Part shown: positions 56,403 through 64,000 of the stretch, piece by piece
Layout of the letters: every line of letters starts with the position of its first letter
Position numbering within the stretch: position 1 is the stretch's first letter
Assembly: GCA_033032865.1 (NCBI GenBank)
Contig: JAWHQI010000202.1
Coordinates: forward strand, 2,046,001 to 2,110,000
Direction: 5' to 3'
Source: Dactylorhiza incarnata
Lineage: Eukaryota; Streptophyta; Magnoliopsida; Asparagales; Orchidaceae
DNA length: 64,000 nucleotides
Made by a program: the position numbers and the translations under genes
The notes under the pieces: generated by a model
The model's input: only the letters and a program-made list of their open reading frames with translations
The model's database searches: none
What the model was told of the DNA's origin: nothing

Positions 56403-57259
56403 TCCCTCTCACGATGTCCTTAAATGCGAGAGGAAGGAAAGAAAGAAGAGGAAGAAGATGGATGAGGCATCAGCCTTAAAAGGACAAGACTTGAGCAAGG
56501 TCGAGTCATCCGGGGAGGGAAGAGATCCCTCAGTGAAGATGGTCGCCCCTCCGCCACTCCGGACACGCTTCCAGACAAGCGTCCAGAGACTGTTGGAGAT
56601 AACCTTTAGGCCACAATTTACTTGGTGATGCCCAATTTTTCCTAGAGTTTGACCTCGATCTTATTCTGGGCGCCATTGGGTCCGTCACAGACCTAACCGT
56701 GGAAGACTTTGTCATCCCCACTCCGTAGTGAGGAGGGAATAAGGAAGCTCCCTTGAGCAATGTAAGGATTGTCCTCGGCAGCTTACTCGGTGAGCATGTT
56801 CTCTGTTCAAGAAAGAAGTCTTTCGTATCTTCTCTAACAATGTTGCGTGCAACAAATGCTGGTGGCAAGGTGTACAAGGCCTTGCTTTCTTTTGAGAAGG
56901 TCATTTTGGTGACTCCGCTGGATGCGAAGCTACCCTCACCTTCCCTGATGCCTTGACTATGGAGCTAACTCCGAACTCGAGGCATACTCATCCCGAGCTC
57001 CTGATGCCATAACCTCTTCTGGCGCACCAGTCGTCAAGCCCATATCTCACTTGAAGGAACATGTGGTGCTAGCTCATTTCGAGGTTGGCTAGCATAGTGA
57101 GGTTCACCCTCTACATGGTTCTCTGGGCAATCATCGTGATCACGAAGGTATAAGAATTCACCATCATTCTTCTCGCGCTCACTCCCCCATTGGGTAGGGA
57201 AGACTATGTATTGCCATCGAGGCATGCGATCTACACTTGGGCACTCTTGTCGAATAAAA
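56403..57259 (+). other. Unrecognised 857-bp segment right of H
   Basis: This is more GC-balanced than its flanks and belongs to no repeat I recognise. Two plus-strand frames read through much of it: one ending at 56628 with a Lys/Arg/Glu-rich stretch (KERKKRKKM), and one at 56753-56956. Both are interrupted between them. It could be a degraded gene fragment, an older transposon or intergenic DNA. No motif supports a function. Confidence 0.35.
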
Positions 57260-57604
57260 TGTTGGAACATTCGTTCCACGTCTCTTGGTTTGAGAATAAC
57301 AAATCTCATTATGTATTTGATCAAGCTTGTTTTGTGTTTATAATGTGTAGTCAATATTGGTACAATACCATATTGAATGTGTACAAGTTAATGTAACGCA
57401 AAAATGGTCACCATGCTCTCAATTATGTTCTACTACGGGGCAATAGCATCTACCGCTGGCGGTAGTGGTCTTGACAGTGGGACAGCTGACACAAGACATT
57501 CAAACGAAAACACTGGCAGGAGTAGCAGAGTTTATTTGTAAAGAGGCTAACGCGCGACGTTAACCCTAACACGTGGTGGTAACTGAGGCTAGCTCATTGA
57601 TCAT
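57260..57604 (+). repeat. Truncated SIRE-type LTR (5' end)
   Basis: It begins TGTTGGAACATTCG, follows the SIRE LTR start (CTCTTGGTTTGAGAATAAC) and includes 'taccgctggcggtag'. It is cut at 'ttgatcattg', where the Tat-like element begins. The remainder must lie beyond the window or be lost. Confidence 0.75.
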
Positions 57605-57881
57605 TGCGCATAATCTTGACACACCGCTATAGGCGGGAGCGAGGCTGCGGTGTGATCTGTAGTGAACCGGTTGTTGTTAAGTAATGATAAAACGAGAATA
57701 AATCCCCGAGTATTGAATCTCACGTGGAACACGGTGGTGTGGAGAAATCTATTGAGGTGAGACTTGAGATAGAAGTCTTTCTATGTCGGTGTTTTGCGAG
57801 GGGGGGGGGGGGGGGGGGGGGATTTGGAACTAACAACTACTTGCAATAAAAGAAAATTAACTAACTATGCAGGTCGCCGGC

Positions 57882-58050
57882 ACTACTTCGCTCATCCGCG
57901 GATCATCAGCCTCCGCTTTGAACTTCCGCGGGTCGCCTTCCTTTGCTTCGCTCCTCCGCGGGTTGCAATCCTCCGCTTCGCACTTCTGCGGGTCGCCTTC
58001 CTCCGCTTCACACTTCTGCGGGCCGCTAGCCTCTGCTTCGCTCGTTCTCT
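57882..58050 (-). repeat. 30-bp tandem array in Tat-like LTR
   Basis: Five to six units of about 30 bp ('cgcacttctgcgggtcgcc' type). The minus-strand frame (58144-57857) stays open across them, giving a decapeptide repeat with GDPQKCEAE. It is probably non-coding, since it lies in an LTR. Confidence 0.75.
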
Positions 58051-58699
58051 TAGCAACGCAACACAACCACAAGAATATCACCACAACACCACCTCCAAGC
58101 CAAGACTTATGAACATAACAATAATTATTTTCAATTAAGAGCAAGCAAATATAAATGAATATAATTGCACGTTATGTTCATACAAACTCCACCATCACGA
58201 TATAAGAAGAAATCAAAAAGGGGAAAACCTAAATAGGATGAAAAATAAGAAAGAAATACCAACGCTGCCCGACTTTCTTCCTCGGAAGTGAAGGAGTTAG
58301 CAAGGCTCCTAGCATGATCCTTGGCTGTCATCCGGGGTCTATGAATCTGTCACTACCTCTCGCCCGTCTTCATGGTGGTTTTGCAGCGATCAAGTCAAAA
58401 TCCACAAAATCACCTTCAATAGAGCTTGAATAATGGGAAAAAGTCTTGAGCTTTGAAGCTTGGATGATGGGGAGGAGCCTAGGGGGCAAACCCTAGCTTG
58501 GAGGGGCGAAAAATGGAGAAACGGTGCTTAAAAGACGGACCTAGAATGAAGTAGGGCGAAAGAATTCGCGAAACATGATCTTTATAGGCGGAGCAATAAA
58601 TTGACCTCGCACAGAAATCCTCCACTCGTGTGAGAAGGAACCTGTATTGGCATGAAAAGTTAAGGTTTTCGGGGTGGGGTGGGGGGGTCGGGGGAGATA

Positions 58700-59000
58700 T
58701 TGACCTCGCACGACCAGTGGTCGCACTATTTTTCTCGTGCATACACTCGTGCGATCCTTGGGTCATTTTTTGCAATAAGCCGTGCACGAACAGTGGTCGT
58801 GCACACTCCTCGTGTGTTAAGGAAAACACACGTGTAGTGTACACGATCAAGTTGATTTGCGTAAAATGCTAGTGCACGACCAGTGGTCATGCACACTCAT
58901 GAACTAAGAAAAATGCACGCGTCGAGTACACGATCAAGTCATGGGGAGATCAAACCGAATATCGCAAAATGACCACGCAGGACCAATGGTCGTGCGCAAA
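58700..59000 (-). repeat. Palindrome cluster GCACGACCAGTGGTCGTGC in Tat-like LTR
   Basis: There are at least four variants (58707, 58785, 58875, 58975) of CACGA(C/A)CAGTGGTCGTG. The pattern recalls the CACGATCAGTGATCGTG palindromes in G and the 'gcacgatcgtgc' motifs of solo LTR 5716-7351. Confidence 0.75.
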
Positions 59001-59360
59001 GGGGGCTAGTGCTCATGCTAGAAGGAATATGCACCACTAGTGACCTCCTCCTTAGAAAATGATCGAGGCGTGCGAGGACAATACCATAACCACTCTACCT
59101 GGAGGAAAAAATTCAACATTCCCAGAAAAACACATCCGCACAGCCATAACTATAACATATATATAAATGAAATGAGAGGGAGAAAAGGTCTCCCTCATGC
59201 ATGAAATAACCATAAATGCTTTATCTAGCTCAAATGCGCTAACATGACATACAATTTGAATATAATAGATTTTATGATGAAAATGACTAGAGCATGAGCG
59301 AAAAGACAAGAAAACTAAGCTAGAAAAGGGCATAAAACACTATATGAATTTCGCTCATCA

Positions 59361-61630
59361 AATACCCTTGACTTGAATTATTGCTCGTCCCAAGGAATCA
59401 ATCTACCTACTGGGTGTAAGAAAGGCTAATTACAAATCGAAAATCAAAATAAGAAAGTGGTCCGAGAAGTCTCATGCTCATGGGGAATATAAATAGGTTT
59501 AAGACAATTTCTAAGCATATAGAATAATTCCACTTTATTTAAACCAACTATCAAATAACTATATCCACTACTAATCGAAAGAACTCAGTGATCTGTCCTA
59601 AACATAGTGCAAGTGAAAGTAGCAACGCTTAGTGTGATATTATAAGCTCAGGACTACTAGGGTGGCCTCCAAATAAATCCATCAATGACGATGGTCATAG
59701 GTACGCCCGGTCACACCTTATCCACTACACTCGATACTAACCAACTCTACGAATCCTTAGGGCTTAAATTAGGATGAATGTGAAGGATTGGGTTTAAGGG
59801 TGAGATAAAACAATGATAATAAGGAAGGCTTTTCACACTTAAACAAAATGTTTTGAGCTTAACAACGTAAAGGACTATCACAAAAAGAAGAGAGTGACAC
59901 CCCAGACTTGCTTTTTGATATGAGGTCACTCTCACATAACCTGCACCATAAAATTTTCTTTTCTTTTCTTTTTGTTTTCCCTTTTCTCTGATTTTTTTTT
60001 CATTTCAGATTTTTAGAATTTTCAATTTCTTTCCAACAAGCACCCAAGTATAAGTACATTTTCAGCTTTCCACCACATCACAATATGGGATCCCAATTTC
60101 AAATATCATGAATAAAAATAAGAATTTAAGCTCAGTTTCTTAAGTGTGCAATTGGGTTGTTAATTTAGCTTTGGTGATAGAATGGTGGGGGTGAATCAAC
60201 AAAAATTGGTTATATGCTTAAAATTGTGTAAACAAAGGTGGTGAATGTAGGCTAGGATGCATAGACTCAAACTATCCAAAGGAAGGCCTAAATCATCTTC
60301 ATAGAGTTAATCACTATTTAGTGCATATGCTTCAAATATCGCTAGGAGCGAGTTCTAGACACTGAGAAAGGACACTCCCTCATTGCGAGTCTATAATACA
60401 GCAATAATGACACTGCACACAACTCTTCACTAGCATTGGACTCGATCATGTTCTAACGAGGAATGGATATACAACCAACGATAGTAAGTAAAAATAAAAT
60501 GTATTTAACATATGCAGAAAAATTAACTCTAAATCTATTTCTATCCGAGAACATGTGCACTCGACTAGGAGCACTCGACAAGTCTACGGTTCACTACCAA
60601 ATTCCAAATTTTTTTATTATAAATTAATCTAACCTACTCACCTAAAAGAATTGGAACGCATAGGCAAAATAACAATTCAAGATAGTGGGTGTGAGAAATG
60701 AAATGCATATGAGCGAAAATAAAATTAAAATTTTAACATTTGGAGCAAAATTGAAAATTAAGCACTAACGGAATACAAAATGATGTGTGCTCGACCAATT
60801 GGATAACATAATCTATCCCCCAGACTTAAATGATGCATTGTCCTCAATGCAAATATATATATATATATATTTATATATATGCGGATGAATATGAGGAATG
60901 CAGGAAAAAGGGAGGGATAGGAATGCGTTACCCAATGCCCAAGAATGGGGCATTCCGTAAGTTACCAAATCTGAATCTGAACTTTGCCCTCAGCTCCAGC
61001 TAAAAGATTTCTGCGATTTTGCCAGAATCCTGCACTGAGATTAGCGCAAAAAAAAAAATACTAATAAAAATGAAAATAAACTACTTAAACTAGACTTGGA
61101 AAAAAAATGCAAGCTGAAATAAGATAACTACAGAGGTTATTGTCCTCCCAACACAACTTATTCAAAATTTTATAAGTTCTAGCTTATTGGAGTATGAAAA
61201 GAAAAGTGCACAGGTAACTGTTCTAATATCCGTATCGGCAACAAGTACCAATATAGTGACAGAACAGTTACTCCTCTACCTAAATAATAATACTTGCTCT
61301 TTATATGTAGAGGAAAAAGAAAGTAAGAAGAGGAGGAGCAGTAGTCCTCACTAATCTTACCAAAATAGATGTCCTTGCCTAGCAAGGTGTCATCGTCAGG
61401 GAGGATACATAAGGAAAATCAATGAATGGAGCATCCACTATGGAGGGGGGTCAACCTTATCACATAAGAGTATACTCACCTCATTGACTTGAGTGCAAAG
61501 CTCAATTTACTCCTGAAGTACCTATAACAAATCCTCCTGCACAGGCTCAGACATTGAAGGGGGTTAGGAAATAAAAGAGAAGAAAGACAAATAATCAAAA
61601 ATCAGGGGAGTGGTCCCAGTCTCACTCCCA
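59361..61630 (-). other. Untranslated internal DNA of the Tat-like element
   Basis: AT-rich, with no long ORF or pol motif. It includes 'gacaccccagacttg' and 'ccccagacttaaatgatgc' blocks, (AT)n at 60851-60880 and several homopolymer tracts. Nothing else is recognised. Confidence 0.65.
60851..60880 (+). repeat. AT dinucleotide microsatellite
   Basis: An interrupted run of (AT)n, about 30 bp. Confidence 0.9.
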
Positions 61631-61635
61631 TCAGG

Positions 61636-62071
61636 TGTAGGATCAAGCGCAACCATTTATCCCAAAAGCCCGGACTGATGGGAAAGGCGCTACTTTTTCT
61701 TTAAGGAAGTAGGAAAGGCGCTATGGGTCAAGTGAAGGGACGCTGGACCCAACAATCCACCCCCCAGTGTCCAGCACGAACCGCAAGCTCATAGGTTCTC
61801 CACATGGCTCAGAGGTGGCGCACCACATCGCTCAGAGGTGGTTTTTCACATGGCTTCGATTGTCTGATCCACCGGGACCCACACAGGTAGAGAAATTTTA
61901 GGATTTAATTAGCGCCCCCGGTCTCGAACCCGCAACCTCCTCTGATACTACTTGTAGGATCAAGCACAACCAACTATCCCAAAAGCCCGGACTGATGGGA
62001 AGGGCGCTGCTTTTTCTTTAAGGAAGTAGGAAAGGCTCTACGGGTCAAGTAAAGGGACGATGGACCCAACA
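61636..62071 (-). mobile_element. TRIM (miniature LTR element) in the Tat-like gag
   Basis: Two 119-bp direct repeats (61636-61754 and 61953-62071) begin TGTAGGATC and end CCAACA. TSD TCAGG is at 61631-61635 and 62072-62076. The ~200-bp internal region has, on the minus strand, a Met-like primer site (AGTATCAGAGGAGG, about 61951-61936) beside the 5' LTR and a purine tract (GGGGGGTGGA) beside the 3' LTR. There is no coding capacity, as expected of TRIMs, which rely on other elements' enzymes. Confidence 0.9.
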
Positions 62072-62901
62072 TCAGGCTTCACCGAGGGATCATTGTCGAT
62101 CACAATAAAAGCATTGCAGGAAGAAGGTGAGCAGCTAGGAACTTTGGTAATGAGTTGGACTTTCTCCTTTAGTGATGAGGTAGAAAACTCCTCACTAAGG
62201 AAAATGTCCTCCTTAGTGCAACTCAACACAGCTTCAGGTTCCATAGGTTCATCCTGCATATCTAGAAACTCGGCAATAAAAGCAGAAGATACATGCATAC
62301 TGATACAAGAAAAAATCTGAGTAGAAGCAAGGATAAAGATAGAGTCCGATATGAGTGAAGAAATATCCTAAGATAATGAATCCACATGAAGAGATGGTTC
62401 TATATAGGAAGAAAACTCCATAATGTCATCGTAGTTATCAACATCAACGCTAGTAAACACATCTGATGTGATCCCATAAGGACACGGGGGTAGGACATAA
62501 ATGTCATCAGTGATGGAAGGTGTAGAGAGATAAGGAAATGGTGGGGTGGAGATATGTGCGACGTTATCATCCTCCTCCATTCGCAGTTTTCATTTCTCAC
62601 AGTCCTTCAACATGTGATCAAAACTATGACAACACATGCAACGCTTCTCGATAGGTGTCGACCAAGAAAAGGCCAAACTACCTGGTGAAAGCGATGCTCA
62701 GGATGGATAAGCATAATCGTAATAGGTAGGTTCATTGTATGAAGATCGCAACGGGGCCACAGATGCGGAAGATCCATACAATGATCCATACAAATTATGA
62801 GCACGTCTTTCTATAAAGCAATCATAATATGGATGATTTAACAACTTACGCATGTTATATTGTTGATGAGAATACTTTTTTTTGTGTAAGGATGGATTCA
62901 C
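62072..62901 (-). pseudogene. gag: gag remnant of the Tat-like element
   Basis: The minus-strand frame opens at 62901 with a Tyr/Ser-rich N-terminus. It is broken by TGA at about 62698, then resumes in frame to a zinc knuckle C-x2-C-x4-H-x4-C (62640-62599: CMCC, H, C) and a stop. An acidic segment follows (62580-62368), and a further frame (62298-62077) leads into the TRIM. Beyond the TRIM the frame appears to continue at 61630-61570. Only the knuckle is diagnostic; the capsid domain is not recognisable. Confidence 0.6.
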
Positions 62902-63142
62902 AAATAACAGAAGCAGAAAAAGAACTCAATATGCACAAAGAAGAAATTAAGTCGGCGAAAACTTGAATTTCGAAATACTTGGAAAAAGAAAATTACAGAA
63001 TTTAAAAGTGCGAAAAGAAATAACAAGAAGGAAATGACAAAAACAGAGAAATAGAAAGCAATAAAATCAAACAAGCGCAATATAAAAATGGAAAAAGAAC
63101 ATTGTATATCGCCTCTCTCTACAAAAACTCACACGATCGTGT

Positions 63143-63160
63143 TCCCCGGCAACGACACCA
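63143..63160 (-). other. Primer binding site, tRNA-Asp type
   Basis: On the minus strand TGGTGTCGTTGCCGGGGA matches 16 of 18 bases of TGGCGCCGTTGCCGGGGA, the site typical of Tat/Ogre and Athila elements. Confidence 0.9.
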
Positions 63161-63166
63161 AATACT

Positions 63167-63262
63167 TAACGCACAATCTTGACACACCGCTATAGGCGGG
63201 AGAGAGACTATGGTGCGAATGACAGTGAACTGCTCTTTGTCAAGTAATAATAAAATGGGAAT
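63167..63262 (-). repeat. 3' end of the 5' LTR of the Tat-like element
   Basis: It matches 57605-57700 ('cttgacacaccgctatag', 'caagtaat.ataaaa'). A SIRE-type LTR interrupts it at 63263. Confidence 0.82.
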
Positions 63263-64000
63263 TGTTGGATCGGTCGGCGCCCTTAGAGGGGGGGGGGTGA
63301 ATAAGGGTTTTCAAAAACTTTAGATTATATTTATTAAACTTTGAATTATTGCAAGATTAAAGACATGAAATAAGTTAAGTAAAATAAAAAGAGAGACAAG
63401 CTTTATTAATGATAAATAAGTTTTACAAAACTTGATCTCGATGACGCTAAAGATCGGAGGCGAATAATAAAAAGCTCTTTTTGTTTTCTATCCCGACTCA
63501 CTTCCCCACGAACCGGTGGCCCTAGCCTTATCCTCCCCGGATTCGGCCTCAAGCCGCTCTAGCCAATCCTTCCCCGGATGTGGCCTCGAGCACCCCCTAG
63601 AACTAGCCTAGATCTAGTCGCCAACACGAGACGAATTTCAGCCCTAAGTCTACCCAGACCTAGTCGCCAACACGAGGCGATTTCACTACCGTTTACAATG
63701 AAGAAAGAGAAATAAAATAACAAAACCTCCCTTAAGATGAACTTCTAAAGTCGGAGATGAAGATCCGCTGTAGAATCAGCTTTTGTTGAAGCGGACTTCG
63801 TCTGGATTCAGCGTGATGGAATTCTCCTTCAGAAATTGGCAGAGCTTCGCTGGGACCTCAAATTTCGGCTAAGACAAGCCTCTGGAATTCTAGTACTCTC
63901 TCTCTGAGGTGTATGCAATGGGTGTCAGAAAACAAGAGGAGAGGGGGTCCTTTTATAGCCCAAGCGCTACCGCCGGCGCTAGCGCTACCGCCGGCGCTAG
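63263..64000 (-). repeat. SIRE-type LTR, minus strand, cut by window end
   Basis: On the plus strand it starts TGTTGGATCGGTCGGCGCCC with a G-run, the inverse of a SIRE LTR end. It continues with sequence inverse to 19380-19510 (CCGGTTCGTGG, GGCTAGAGCGGC). It ends in the palindromic 'gcgctaccgccggcgctag' twice. The rest of the element lies outside. Confidence 0.85.

Larger units (their letters stand above)
57605..59360 (-). repeat. 3' LTR of the Tat-like element (~1.76 kb)
   Basis: On the minus strand it starts TGATGAGCGAAATTC (59360) and ends near 57605 with 'ggtgtgtcaagattatgcgca'. It shares both ends with solo LTR 5716-7351. It contains a G-run (57799-57821), a 30-bp tandem array and GACCAGTGGTC palindromes. 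The exact left end is uncertain by a few bases. Confidence 0.78.
57605..63262 (-). mobile_element. Non-autonomous Tat/Ogre-like gypsy element
   Basis: Read on the minus strand: 3' end of the 5' LTR (63262-63167), Asp-type primer site (63160-63143), gag remnant (62901-62072), about 2.3 kb untranslated DNA, 3' LTR (59360-57605). The LTR start TGATGAGCGAAATTC and the primer site are hallmarks of the Tat/Ogre group. No protease, reverse transcriptase or integrase is found in 3.8 kb of internal DNA, so it depended on relatives. It is broken by a TRIM, and its 5' LTR is cut by a SIRE-type LTR. Confidence 0.78.

Noticed and set aside
56290..56628. 112-residue ORF crossing the H LTR end
   Set aside because: Its first part is LTR sequence and only the Lys-rich tail is outside; not a credible gene.

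Overview
This is a stretch of nuclear DNA from a flowering plant, almost certainly one with a large, repeat-rich genome; I cannot name the species. I find no host gene I can defend and no rRNA, tRNA or CRISPR array. Nearly every base belongs to LTR retrotransposons nested in one another. Most boundaries are fixed by paired TG...CA termini with 5-bp target-site duplications (TSDs).

Layout. The backbone is one old, decayed Tekay/Del-type Ty3-gypsy element (H). Its 5' LTR survives at 2592-4069 plus 16283-16873, its internal region in pieces at 16874-16976, 40074-40727 and 49860-51752, and its 3' LTR at 51753-56402. Another LTR of the same family (1-2591) abuts it on the left. Three elements landed in H. 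(1) A SIRE/Maximus-like Ty1-copia element, SIRE-1 (4070-16277, TSD ATTTA), carries a Tat/Ogre-type solo LTR (5716-7351, TSD ATAAT) in its own 5' LTR. (2) A solo LTR of about 4.9 kb, J (16977-40068, TSD GCAAT), contains a second SIRE copy, SIRE-2 (18465-36651, TSD ATCCC). The 3' LTR of SIRE-2 in turn holds a gag-only non-autonomous element on the minus strand (TR-GAG, 27293-35610, TSD CAATT). (3) A young, apparently intact Tekay-type chromovirus, G (40728-49854, TSD GTTTG), has LTRs that differ at only about a dozen places by eye. Removing all insertions leaves about 9.4 kb of H.

Right of H there are 857 bp of unrecognised DNA (56403-57259), a truncated SIRE-type LTR (57260-57604), and a minus-strand Tat/Ogre-like element with only a gag remnant (57605-63262). 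That element carries a 436-bp TRIM (61636-62071, TSD TCAGG). A minus-strand SIRE-type LTR runs off the window end (63263-64000).

Function. G has every domain of an autonomous element. Its reading frames make sense only with splicing: an 83-bp AT-rich intron appears to join gag to pol, and gag has no ATG near its start but can be joined in frame to a short ATG exon inside the LTR. J carries a similar ATG exon with a splice-donor-like end. The SIRE copies are dead by stops and frameshifts, and at least two lesions are shared by both copies. TR-GAG keeps an open 474-codon gag-like frame plus the SIRE leader, primer site, polypurine tracts and a duplicated 3'-UTR motif, as expected of a trans-mobilised parasite. 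GC-rich hairpin modules recur through the LTRs, the gag coding region and the 3' UTR of the SIRE group.
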